Shown piece after piece: positions 25,006 through 35,224 of a stretch of 64,000 nt of DNA. The DNA lies in contig NW_026251740.1 in assembly GCF_025024155.1 (NCBI RefSeq), positions 310,001 to 374,000 on the forward strand, in the 5' to 3' direction. Each line of letters begins with the position of its first letter. Positions within the stretch are counted from its first letter, which is position 1. The position numbers were made by a program, and so were the translations under genes. Below the pieces are notes generated by a model. That model saw nothing but the letters and a program-made list of their open reading frames with translations, was not told the DNA's origin and did not search any database. The stretch is from Gamsiella multidivaricata (Eukaryota > Mortierellomycota > Mortierellomycetes > Mortierellales > Mortierellaceae).

Positions 25006-25959
25006 ATGGTACTTGCGAATCCTCTGTGCACATCTAGTGCCGTCTGTTCTTTTATTTTTCTTTTTTTTTGTTGACAAAAACCTCGGGAGCGATTCGCTGT
25101 ACCATCACTTCAGAGGAAACATACTGACCAAGGACTCTCTCGACTCTATCCATATAGGCTCGTTTTGTCGCTCAGGTTCTTGTTATGGGAACTCAGGTCG
25201 TCGGCAAGGCCTTCATGGAGGCCTACCGCCAGGCTGCAGCCAGTACGTTTTTGTGTACACTTTTTGCTTCCATAGGATTGTCGGGAGAGCTGAGCGCCTC
25301 GTGAAGCCGTTGTTTAGAATGTTATCCCCAAGCCTATACCCGATCTCTACCTTTTGCACTCTTTGGATTCATTGGGCCTGATTTTTTTCCGCTTGTCTCT
25401 GTCCTCTACTTGCTTAGATGCGGCCAAAAATGGAGGGCAGCATGCAGCCAAGAGCGGAAGTAATGCCAGTGGTGGATCCAAAGCCGCGGCGGCGGATGCG
25501 CTCACACGCAAGGCTGGCATGACCGTTGACGAGGCCATGAACATCCTGAATATCACTAAGGATGCTGAACTCTCTAAGATCATCAAGGTGAGCTCCAGCG
25601 TGACATCAGGAGTTGATGAACTTGCAGGATTTTACAGTGCTGAGCTGGTCTCTTTCCATCAGGACAAAATCTAAACTAACACGCTGTCTTTGTATGTCTT
25701 TTATGTATAGAACTACGAGCATTTGTACAAAGTGAATGACAAGTCCGTCAACGGCTCGTTTTACTTGCAGTCAAAAGTCGTCCGGGCCAAGGAGCGTCTG
25801 GAAATGGAATGGGCTGCACAGGGTAATCCCATGAAAATTCAGTCCGAGGCTGCAGCAGCAGAAGCAGAGGCAGCAGCGACATCGGGAGCAGGAACAGGAA
25901 CATCAGAAGCAATAGGCTCAAAATCATCACATCCACCCAATGGAGACAAGCAGGTGTGA
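25006..25959 (+). CDS. PAM16: Pam16/Tim16, presequence translocase motor subunit
   Basis: Four exons: 25006-25008, 25158-25242, 25418-25587, 25711-25959, giving 168 residues. The first coding exon is only the ATG, followed by a GTACTT donor; the next exon continues [20 protein letters not shown]. Pam16 is the J-like partner that anchors and restrains Pam18 at the TIM23 import channel on the matrix side. Visible features are an N-terminal hydrophobic segment (about 2-20), an Ala/Gly/Ser linker, and the J-like domain with [20 protein letters not shown] and [20 protein letters not shown] followed by [10 protein letters not shown]. The HPD motif of true J proteins is replaced by VND, as expected for Pam16. 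The C-terminal ~40 residues are a low-complexity Ala/Ser/Gly tail longer than in yeast. Confidence 0.92.
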
Positions 25960-26435
25960 ACAGACGACGACGTAGTTGGTTCGGGAACGCCTCGCACGAC
26001 CATACGCAGCTGCATTCACATCATCGACTTCACAGTAATTATATAGTCGCCCTTGGAGCGGAATAGAATCGATTTCCATCTGAATACTGATGCAGGGCGC
26101 AAGGTGCAAGGAAAGAATGTCAAAAAGGAACAGAGAGCTTCAGCGAGTGCAGGGCATATCGCTTTTTCGCTTTTTTTGTTTTTTTTTGTTTTGTACATGC
26201 GCACAACGTGTCGATATCGTTATAGATTATTCTTGAGAGGACAAAGAGAACCAAGTATATGTCGCATTGCTTTTGCAATGGCACGATTGAAACATAAACG
26301 ATATTAAGAGAGTATGTGAAGGTCAAATGAAGGGGTGTCTTTTTTATTTCGGCCACGGACAATTTAACAAAAAAAAAGGATAGCGCGAGAAAGAAGAGAT
26401 AAAAGAAGACTTATGATACAGGATTGGCAATGCAC
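25960..26435. other. Convergent 3' flanks of PAM16 and eEF1B gene
   Basis: 476 nt between two convergent stop codons. It is AT-rich with T-runs at 26165-26200 and an A-run near 26370. No supported frame; presumably both 3' UTRs and polyadenylation sites. Confidence 0.55.
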
Positions 26436-27665
26436 TTAGATCTTCTGCATGGCAGCCATATCCATGGACTGGATGTAATCCTCGCCCTCCAAGATCTTCT
26501 CCTCAAGAGTTTCGAGAGAGACGAGTTCATCCTCGATGACACAGTTGATCTGCAACTTCTTGATACCGTAACCGATAGGGACGAGCTTGGACTGACCCCA
26601 CAAGAGACCCTCCATCTCAATACCACGGACGTGAGCCTCGAGGGCAGCCATGTCGGTCTCATCATCCCAAGGCTTGACGTCGAGGGTGCACATGGACTTG
26701 GCAATGGTCTTGGGCTTGAGGGCCTTCTTGGCGGCGTACTCGGCAAGACGCTGCTGCTTGATCTTCTCAGCCTCCTCATCGACCTCATCGTCGTCGGAGC
26801 CGAAAAGGTCGACCTCATCGTCATCCTCCTCAGCAGCGGCAGCGGCAGCGGGGGCAGAGCCACCAGCCCTAGTTTTAAGAACAAGAAATAAAAAGTTGGA
26901 TCGGATATGATTAGAGACTATAATAGCGGATTGATGCGCAAATTGATGCACATCTCTATGCAAATATCGGTGCAGATATGAAGAAACACGTACTTGGCAG
27001 AGAGGCCCTTGACCTCAGCGATGTGCTTGTACCAGCGGGCAGCGTGGGGGAAAGCAGCCTCGTTGGGGCCTTCGGTCAAGGCGTTGAAGACCTCAGTGTC
27101 CTTGTCGCTGACCTCGTATCTAATTATCAGAAAATCAAAAAACAATTATTAGCGCTAGTCATTGAACACAAGCCATTGAACTGCTATCAAGCCTTTGGTC
27201 CAATCCGCGTTGCGGGTTAAAACACGCAAGAAATAGTGGAAAAAAGTGTATTCAGTGTCATATACACAACACGCCCACGCGCAAAAAAATGAAAAGAGTA
27301 TCCGATGCAGCTGACGTGCATAAACTTCAAGCGTGTCCAATGGGAGATATGTGAATAGAAAAGGAATTCTTCTCGTGTTTTCAGAGCTTGTTGAAAAGCA
27401 AAGACATCTCGTGAGAGTTTTTTTCTTTTTGTTTTTTTTTTTTCTTTTCCTTTTTGATTCCGGGTGGAGGGAGGTTATGAGGTGTGTTTTTTTTGTTTTT
27501 GTTTTTTTTGCTGCTGTTGCTGGTTTTCGGTTCATGCGGACAAGAGCGAGGACTGATTGAGGACGAAAATGGACAGATAGAGACTTACCCAGCAACATAG
27601 GAGCGGGCCTCGAAGAGGGAGTTGAGGATGGTGAAGGCCAAGGAGGTAGAGAAAGAGACAGACAT
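26436..27665 (-). CDS. EFB1: Translation elongation factor eEF1B guanine-exchange subunit (EF-1 beta)
   Basis: Three exons on the reverse strand: 27665-27589, 27119-26994, 26868-26436, giving 211 residues, the usual size. The N-terminal GST-like helical segment ([40 protein letters not shown]) binds eEF1B gamma. An Ala-rich linker leads to the acidic stretch [20 protein letters not shown], a hallmark of this family. The C-terminal exchange domain follows ([51 protein letters not shown]) and ends in QKI. It catalyses GDP/GTP exchange on eEF1A. The first intron (27588-27120, 469 nt) is longer than most introns here, which is common in fungal translation-factor genes. Confidence 0.96.
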
Positions 27666-28093
27666 GGTGCGGTGCAGTTGCGGTTGTCGATGTAGGGATA
27701 GAGAGGGGAAGGAGAAAGAAGAAAAGAGAAGAAAAAAAATCTTTTAACCCAAACAGCAGGGAAATAAAGGGTTGGCGAATCAACGAGTCAACGATAAACA
27801 AACCTGCCCCAGATCCACGTACAGAGCTGTATTGCCAGCCTATCAGCCTATGCATCGGCCCATCACAGCAAAACATCCGCGCCCATGCCCCATTCCACGT
27901 ACGCCCCATGGACTGGACTGATTCGTTGATGGCGCTGCATTTGCCGCTCTGTGCCACTCATTCATTCACTCATTCGCTCACTCGCTCACTCACTCGCTCA
28001 CTCACTCACTCACTCCGTCACTCGGACTCATCGCCTACGCCCCCGCCTCCCTAGGCCGCAGCAAGCATATTCATCATTCATCCTTAGCCTATC
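27666..28093. promoter_or_regulatory. Divergent upstream region of eEF1B and MMTAG2-like genes
   Basis: 428 nt between two divergent start codons. It contains a CA/TC-rich tandem repeat of CACTCACT type. No supported frame. Confidence 0.5.
27957..28024. repeat. TCAC/TCGC tandem microsatellite
   Basis: About 17 imperfect copies of a 4-nt unit (tcac, tcat, tcgc). It ends 70 nt before the start codon of the MMTAG2-like gene. Confidence 0.85.
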
Positions 28094-29328
28094 ATGTTCC
28101 ATCCAACCCGAGGAGGTTAGAAACTAAAAACTTACCAGATATGCGTCTATACACCTGTCAGCTCTCATTGCTTACACACACACACACTTTCTCTCTCACT
28201 CACTCAATTGACTTTATCCTCTCATAGGCACGCGCGGTGGTCAGGACCAGTTTAAATGGGAGGACGTCAAGGAAGACAAGCACAGAGAAAACTATCTTGG
28301 AAACTCGCTGCATGCAGCCGTGGGTCGGTGGCAAAAGGGCCGTGATGTCACTTGGTATGCAAAAGCCGGCAGCAGCGATAAGGACCTCGCCACCATCCAG
28401 GCCAACAAGCAGGCTGAGGTCCAAAGCATCAAAGACGCGGAAGCAGAAGCCATGGCAGAAGCATTGTAAGCTACATGGCCGGTCCAATTGAACGTTTGAT
28501 TTTGCATACTGCATGACTCCTTGATCTAACCGTCGTACCTGGGATTCAACTGACGGCTGTAGAGGATACAAGACCAAACGCAAGGTCGAGACCAATGTCA
28601 CAGAGAAGGAGCTCAAGTCCGCAATTAGTAAAACTAACAATGGAGTTCAAGACGAAATGGACGAAAGATTGAAAGATTCTTCTGCAATCGAAGGCCTCGG
28701 GTTCAAGTACGTGAATCATTGATCGCAGTCTTCTCTCCCCCTCCTTCTGGTTTTTGATGCGATGGGCCATAGACTTACAGTCATCTCCTTTCAAATACGC
28801 ACTACACTGTATAGGAATCGTGCACAAAGAATGTATGCTGATAACCGTCCAGAGAACGGATCACGCAGGCCTGCGACAGCAGCGAACGCCACACCCATTG
28901 TGCCTTTGATCCCACAAGCTATTGTGCCAGAGGCGAATAAGGTCAAGGCACGAGGAGAACGGTCGTTGAAGGAGCAAAAAGAATCGATCAAGGATGAATC
29001 AGAGGCACGCCGCAAGCGACATCGACACGACCGCGACCGGAGCAGAAGCAGGGAACGGAGCAGAGACAAGGAAAGAAGGAGCGACAGAGACAGGGGAAGA
29101 GAAAGGGATGGACGCGGTTCATCCAACAAGGGCCATCGCGAGGACAAGCGGCGCAGGGATAGGAGCGGGAGCAGGAACAGAGACAGAAGCAGAAGCAGGA
29201 GTCCAGAGAGACGGACCCGCGACAGGGACCACGGACATTCGCGACACGACCGTAGTCCGCGTCGGGAGCAGGAACGGGAGCACAGGAATGAACGCAGGCA
29301 TCGCAACCGTAGTCGCAGCCGAAGCTAA
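28094..29328 (+). CDS. MMTAG2 (C1orf35)-like RS-rich protein
   Basis: Four exons: 28094-28115, 28228-28465, 28563-28706, 28815-29328, giving 305 residues with all phases consistent. The first exon has only 22 coding nt; spliced, the N-terminus reads [20 protein letters not shown], then [20 protein letters not shown] with YAKA. This Gly-rich leader plus [10 protein letters not shown] block is the signature of the multiple-myeloma tumour-associated protein 2 family, conserved from early fungi to man and absent from budding yeast; its molecular role is poorly known. The C-terminal ~120 residues are Arg/Ser/Asp/Glu-rich (RDRSRSRE-, [12 protein letters not shown]), like SR-related splicing proteins, so a nuclear RNA-linked role is likely. 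An intermediate acidic helix carries [20 protein letters not shown]. Confidence 0.88.
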
Positions 29329-29522
29329 AGCCGTAGCTGGGCGTGAGAGTAGCGGTGTTTTTCTTTGCTCCACGTAGTAATGAATGGAAACTGTATTTTA
29401 TTTGCCTCAAAATGCACTATTAAAAGCGCTTGCATGGTAGACTATGGTTCACCACAGCGCTCTCCCACTTCTCTCCTTCTTGCCTTCCTTGCCTTCCTTG
29501 CCTTCCCTGCCTTCTAAAAGCA

Positions 29523-30305
29523 ATGTCGAAACTCGAATCGCACGAATCGCGCGAATCGACCGATTCTCATGCTGCTACATCACAGTCGAAACCATCTCCA
29601 GCCTGGTCGTCCTATATCTCGGCTATCACCGTCGGCCTCTTGTCATCCTCCTGTTGCGTGATCCAGCTCGTCCTCAATGCCATGTCCATAGGCTGCGCCG
29701 GATTCTCGGTCTTGACCCCACTGCGCCCAATCTTTGGCACGCTCTCTTTCCTGCTGATGGCCTATACTACCTACAAGTATCGGCTTTCTTCAAGAACAGC
29801 ACTCACGATGGCCATCGCACTGATCCTCACCCTCAGTCCAGAAGTCGTGTCGGTCTATAACCAATCGGCTCCGGGGTCACTGCAACTCAATGGCGGTGAC
29901 GCCGTCTCTGGATGGGCCTTGCAGCCGCTCGTACAAATGTACTACAAGACTGGCTTGGCACCCTTTCCTCGCAGCTGGTACAAGAGTCCAACAACCGAGC
30001 AAGAGGGATCCAAGAACGCTTTGTTGCAAATGGCGGTACCGCTCATGAAGTACGAGGTGCAGATCGATGGCATGGCCTGTGAGGCGTGCGCGAATCGTCT
30101 GCGCCAATATTTTATTAGCCGCCCAGGCATTGAACATGTGCAGGTATTTTTTGAGGACAAGAAGATGGTAATGTGGACGCGGTCGGGTCCAAGTGTACTC
30201 CTGCTCTCGGAAAGGAGTATCCAAGATATGGTGACACAGGTCGATAAAAAGTACTCAGCAAGACTCCTTGAGATCTACTCTGATGCCAAGCTGGACGAAA
30301 AATAA
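29523..30305 (+). CDS. MerT-like membrane domain fused to heavy-metal-associated (HMA) domain
   Basis: Single exon, 260 residues. The frame is open upstream but the first ATG is at 29523 (MSKLESHESR). After a polar leader come hydrophobic segments at about 29-60 and 66-84 and a third at about 92-110. The first contains the vicinal cysteines SSSCCVIQLV (Cys44-Cys45), and the loop reads FSVLTPLRPIFGTLSF. A Cys pair in the first helix followed by L-x-P-x-R-P-x-F is how bacterial mercuric transporters of the MerT family look. The C-terminal part is an HMA fold with an intact metal site IDGMACEACANRLRQY (Cys186 and Cys189), then PGIEHVQVFFEDKKMVMW. Together this matches the MerT-MerP order of bacterial MerTP fusions. 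Metal transport or trafficking is inferred; the metal is unknown. Codon use does not look foreign. Confidence 0.75.
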   Translation: MSKLESHESRESTDSHAATSQSKPSPAWSSYISAITVGLLSSSCCVIQLVLNAMSIGCAGFSVLTPLRPIFGTLSFLLMAYTTYKYRLSSRTALTMAIALILTLSPEVVSVYNQSAPGSLQLNGGDAVSGWALQPLVQMYYKTGLAPFPRSWYKSPTTEQEGSKNALLQMAVPLMKYEVQIDGMACEACANRLRQYFISRPGIEHVQVFFEDKKMVMWTRSGPSVLLLSERSIQDMVTQVDKKYSARLLEIYSDAKLDEK

Positions 30306-30483
30306 TGCAACGTGCCAAGACGCTCGTTTTACTGTAATTACTGTAGAGTTATGGCTGTGTGCATCTCCACAGTGTCCTTGAAACAGTCGGTCAAAAATAA
30401 ACGTCGATTTGGTGGCACAGCGAACAAACATCTCTCCTCCTCCTCTTCCTCAATCACTCATTTCATTGATCCTTCTTGATTCG

Positions 30484-31355
30484 ATGGCGGAGGAATGGCG
30501 TTTCTTTGGCTGCACTCTCCGGGATATCGATAGCCAGCTGGGGGCACGATGCCGAGCGACATTGACGAGCGGGAAGGAATACACGGGATATCTATACACA
30601 GTCGATCCTGAAACACAGACTGCCCTCATACTGCTACGACAGTCTCAGGAACCAGACCAGAAACAAAGTCAGGAACACCACTTCCAAAACCAAGGTCAGG
30701 ATCAACCACAGAAGCAGCAAAGTCTGGATGGCGAGCAGCAAATTCAAGCACCAAGTGAGGATCAAAAACATATGCTATGCCCCACGGGGCTAGATGAAAG
30801 AGTGTTATGGACTATAGTTGCAGTGCGCCAGCATGCTTTAAAATCGTGGATGTGTCCAGGTACAAGTCTTATGAACTATTGCAACCATAATCCATGAGAT
30901 AGAAATGAAGATCCTAAAGCATTTTTTTTATTTTTTTCTTGTGCTCCAGATGGCAATACTTCAGACCGTCTTTCCTTGGAGGAAATGGATACAATTACCC
31001 ATATCTCCTCGGGGCTGAGCAGCCCAACAGTGATCCAGGCCCGAAAAGAAGCCTTGGTGGAGATGTTGCGATCAGTAGGTGGACTTGTTCGTGCTTGAGA
31101 TACAACAGGCTCTCCTCTTGCCAATACCAATGTCAAATGGCGGTGCCGCTACCTGTGTCAAGACTAATATCCTACTTAATGAATAAAATCAAATAGAAGC
31201 GGATCCCATTGGAGACAACGGCAGATGATCCTGTTGTTCACATCATGACGAGTGCACATGTTCACCCTCCGTATCTGGCTCAGTCGGTCGAGTGTCCAAA
31301 CGAGGTGGTTCGCGAACGTGTCAGGGCCATGGTCCAGGGGCTGCAGCAAGGCTGA
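30484..31355 (+). CDS. Gemin6-like Sm-fold protein of the SMN complex
   Basis: Three exons: 30484-30859, 30950-31074, 31197-31355, giving 219 residues with consistent phases. The N-terminal Sm-like fold is seen in LGARCRATLTSGKEYTGYLY and TVDPETQTALILL. The C-terminal half carries IQARKEALVEMLRSKRIPLE, then HIMTSAHVHPPYLAQSVECP and VVRERVRAMVQGLQQG. The order (short helix R-K-x-x-L, K-x-I-P-x-E/T, a strand ending P-P-Y, E-C/S-x-N-E, and a final helix) matches animal Gemin6, which with Gemin7 replaces an Sm dimer during snRNP assembly. A Gln-rich insertion of about 45 residues sits between the Sm strands (about residues 56-100). Budding yeast lacks Gemin6, so this supports an early-diverging fungus. 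The gene starts 178 nt after the MerT-like/HMA gene. Confidence 0.8.
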
Positions 31356-31758
31356 GCGTGACTATTGACGCAGTTGCCAGGCACCCTGATTCCTGCGTTC
31401 CAGTGGTTCCTGGATATATATATTTATATATATATAGCAAACAAGTGGGCTATACCACAGACCACTGTCATTGGAAATAAAACATACATTGGGACCATCA
31501 TGTCATCAATCAACCTTAAGCTGTAATAGCATATGTCACATACTTTCGGGATATAATCCTTTCTTTCTTCCTTCTTTCGCTCTTTCTTCCTTTCTCACCT
31601 TCTCACTTTCTCACCTTCTCGTTTTCTTCTCCCCTTCCTCCCTCCCTCCCTCCAGCTGTCTCTTCTTTGCCTTACTCCTTATTAATTCGCCATCAATACT
31701 CACACCCCTCTAACGGCTTCACACCCCTCCCTCCTTCTTCCCTCTAGGGACAGACACC
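31356..31758. other. Pns1 upstream region
   Basis: 403 nt between Gemin6-like stop and Pns1 start, same strand. It contains a short TA-repeat (31412-31436) and a long pyrimidine-rich tract (31556-31740) leading to the ATG. No supported frame. Confidence 0.5.
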
Positions 31759-34309
31759 ATGGCACACTATCCACCGCCGCAATCACAGCAGCACCAATAC
31801 CCTCCAGCTCCTCACTATGGTGGTCAGCCCCAGCCCTACTATCAGCCCCAGCAGCAGCAGCATCAATGGGGTCTGCAGCCCCAGCCCCAGCAACAGTACT
31901 TTTCCCCACAGGGACAGCCCATGACTGGGGTCATGCCCCCAGCCTACGATGGCTCTGTCAATCCAGAGACCGGTCTGCCCACAAAGTTCAACCCCAAGCC
32001 AAAGTACAACGACCTCTGGGCGCTTCTCTTGTTCCTTGTTCAATTGGCTGCCTTTGTAGTCCTGTCCTACTTTGCCATCAGCAGGGTCAAGGACAACAAC
32101 GATACTAGGGGTCCTGGAAACAAGCCTGCTCTCGGCTTCTTGACCCTCCCTGGTTTGATCACTCTCTTCATCTCCATCGGTGTCGGCGCTGTCTTCAGTA
32201 TTCTCTACTTCTTTGTCACCCAAGCATTCCCTCGCCAAGTCATTAAGGTCAGCCTCAGTCAGTCAGTCAGGCAGCCAGGCCATATCTCCTTCAGTGGAAA
32301 CTTGCTGTTCCTGACGATCATCTTCGTTCTGTTCCTGAACAGGTCACCTTTGCGATGAGTATCATCCTCTACTTGGCAGTTGCAGTATACTATCTCTACC
32401 GTCAACTGTGGTTGCCCGGTATCATCGGAGCAATCTTCGGCGTCATCTACGCTACTATGTGGTGGTTCTGGAGGAGCCGCATTCCCTTTGCGAGGTAACA
32501 AATTTGTCACTGTTTTTCTTTCAAACTGTGGTATTATCTCGTCTCGCGGAATGTTTCATCATGCAGCGGAAGGGAACACTTTTATCTGGCTATTTTCAGG
32601 AGAAGGCGAGAGGATGATGTGTTGGGTCGAAGAAAAACACTTCCATGTCTGGTCTGCTATTTGGGCTGTTGTCGCAACCGGAACATCAAGCCATGCCCTG
32701 CATTTCTCATTCTGGTTATTGTGCTCGCACTCACTTGGGCCTTCACACATCCCTATTGTTATATCCAACTCTACATTTTCGTCTCTGTATGGATACATGG
32801 TACCCACAAAAGCGATTGGGGACTCACGATGATTATATCATCATCAAGCAAGGAGTTAATATACTGTACCTAGCCTTCTCAAACACTTCGCCTTCCTTTC
32901 GCTATTATCGGCCTCCGTCGGCCTGAAACGGATGAGCATTGTGCAATCAATTCTTGTCCACGATCTCTAAACTGTGAACGCTGGTTTACAGATTTTTTTA
33001 CTTTTTTTCTGAGCATTTTCTTTGATTGCTTTGTATCCGCTCGGAAGAACCTTCGCCAGCTGCAGCATCGTCGTCCTTAAACCAGTTCCTCCTCAATATC
33101 AGGATTACGCGACACGCAGATAATACAAACTAACCGCTCCGCTTTATTGTTTTATTGCGCCAACTATACAATGTAGTGTGATGCTGTCAACCGTGACCTC
33201 GATCTCCAAAGCGTACCCTGCAACATTCGTTCTCTCATTCCTGGGTCTCTTCCTCCAGATCGCCTACAGTATCTACTTTATGACAACCATCGCAGGAACC
33301 TTTGACCTCTACTACGACACCACCACCAACTCGATTCCGACAAAACTTCAGGTCCTCATCGTCTTCTGCTTCTTTTCGTTCTACTGGACATCTCAAGTCC
33401 TCGAGAACATTGTGCACACGACCATCTGCGGCGTCTTTGCGACCTTTTATTTCATGAAGGGCTCACCTCAGGGCATGACCAAATCACCAACAGCAGAGTC
33501 CTTTAAGCGAGCCTGCACGACCTCGATCGGCTCAATCTGCTTTGGATCACTTATTATCGCCATCATCCAGACACTCAGGGCCATCGCAAATATGGCTCGC
33601 GGGGACGGCGACGGAATCATGCAATTTATCGCCTGTTTGATCGACTGCCTCCTAGCCTGCCTACAGGGACTTGCAGAGTACGTCAATAAGTATGCGTTTG
33701 CGCAAGTCGCGATCTATGGAAAGCCGTATATTCGGGCAGCAAAGGATACATGGCACATTTTGCAGGACCGCGGCGTGGAACAGATCATCAACGATAACCT
33801 GATTGGAAACGTCTGGGGCATGGCTGCGATCCTTGGGGGCGTGCTTTCTGGATTAGCGAGTTACCTGTACCTGCGTTTCGCAGACCCGAGCTTCAACATC
33901 AATGGCCAATTTACGGTAATTATCGTCGTCATGGGCTTTGTGATGGGACTCCAGATCGTCTTCACGGTCGGCACAGTCATCGACAGTGGTGTGGTCGCGA
34001 CCTTTGTCTGTCTTGCAGAGGATCCCGCCGCCTTGGCCAGGACCAAGCCAGGTATGTCGGCGCTTTCGTCTCCTTTTCTTGTATCCCTTGTCCAACCTCT
34101 ATTGCATGGTTTTGACATTCTTGTTGTAATCTTTGCGTATTGTGCTGCAGAATTATTCGAGAGAATCCGTGCCACTTGGCCCGCGGTAGTTCAGGTACGA
34201 GGCGACTCCTTCTATACACATTTCGAATTGATAGCTGCTGTCATTGAACCGCACATTGCTAACGTTCCTTGTAATATCTTTTGCGCACATGTAGGGCGTC
34301 CATTACTGA
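31759..34309 (+). CDS. PNS1: Pns1 / choline-transporter-like (CTL) membrane protein
   Basis: Five exons: 31759-32247, 32343-32494, 33177-34051, 34151-34194, 34295-34309, giving 524 residues; all phases agree and the last exon codes for GVHY-stop. A Pro/Gln/Tyr-rich cytosolic leader (1 to about 70) is followed by KYNDLWALLLFLVQLAAFVV and about ten membrane segments. The family core includes WTSQVLENIVHTTICGVFAT, YFMKGSP and RACTTSIGSICFGSLIIAII, and it ends with LFERIRATWPAVVQGVHY. CTL proteins are plasma-membrane solute carriers; animal members move choline, while yeast Pns1 has no proven substrate, so transport specificity is open. Intron 2 (32495-33176, 682 nt) is several times longer than the others. 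Confidence 0.92.
32495..33176 (+). other. Unusually long (682 nt) intron of PNS1
   Basis: Donor GTAACA and acceptor TGTAG agree in phase 2 and join two segments of a conserved membrane protein, so the intron is real. Short frames inside it on both strands show no domain. A TAACCG branch-like site lies about 45 nt before the acceptor. Confidence 0.75.
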
Positions 34310-35224
34310 GGTCATGTCTAGTTCTCTCCCGTTGCTTGTGTAATCCAAATAAAAAAAAAATCACTTAATCTGAGTTTTCAGTGCAGCGGCTCTGACCAAA
34401 ACTATAGAGAATCATTTATGGAGCATCATGAAGATGAGTTGAAAAGTTGAATACGACGGTGTTAGCATGGACCAAGTATTTATTAGAGGTTCACACCTTC
34501 CTTAGTTGAAGCATTAGATCGGTCACAGCCGCTTGATCCAACGACCAAAATGTTTACTGCTAACACCTCTGTTCTGATATTGAACGACCCAAGGCCTACA
34601 GTTGGAGCATCGGGTAGGGGCTGCACAGCTTAAAAAGAGAATGCGAGGGAGTATGAGAAGATTCAGAGGAAAGGGTGCTAGGAAAAAAAAAAAAAAAAAA
34701 AAAAAAAAGAACGGTGAAGAGATATTCGGATGCGTTTGCATCGGTGCTAGAACGCAGGGACTAAGACGCATTCATACGTCGTTTTTTCCGATGTATCTTC
34801 CTAGTGATGGACATGTAACCACAAGACACCTGGACACTTAACATACTGTTCTGGCGGCATGTATTTTTCAGATTCACGGGTATTATTGTGGTGCGAGAGG
34901 AATCACCGCCCTGGAGGGTCCTGCCTCATCCTCGCCTGCAAGCGTAACTCTCTGCTGGAGCCTACTGTTGTCACTATAAAACGCGTGTCAACCGATAAGG
35001 TGGGAAATACGAGATTTCCTGATGGTATCTGGCAGATTCAAAGTGGCCTGATGTAGCTCTTTTGCAAGTCCAATAAAACACCGCCCATTGCCATCTAAAC
35101 GAATATATGATATACAGGGCATTCTTTTATATATATTTATGTGTGTATATATTGCAATGCTTGCTAAAGTACATGTACAGAATTTGGCAAAATTAGTTCG
35201 GCTTGAAGGGCCGGGCTGCGGGCT
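34310..35224. other. Intergenic between convergent genes, contains A26 run
   Basis: 915 nt between PNS1 (+) and the Zn2Cys6 regulator (-). It holds a 26-A homopolymer at 34683-34708. A + strand frame at 34859-35056 begins with ATG but has no recognisable content or neighbours to splice to. Confidence 0.55.
34683..34708. repeat. A26 homopolymer
   Basis: Twenty-six consecutive A on the + strand in an intergenic region. It could be the tail of an old retroposed transcript, but I saw no target-site duplication or coding remnant. Confidence 0.9.

Noticed and set aside
32380..32926. Nested gene inside the long PNS1 intron
   Set aside because: Frames are short, partly overlap the PNS1 exon, and have no domain or start context.
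34859..35056. ATG-initiated 65-codon frame in the PNS1 to Zn2Cys6 spacer
   Set aside because: No similarity I can recognise, no splice partners, and composition of intergenic type.
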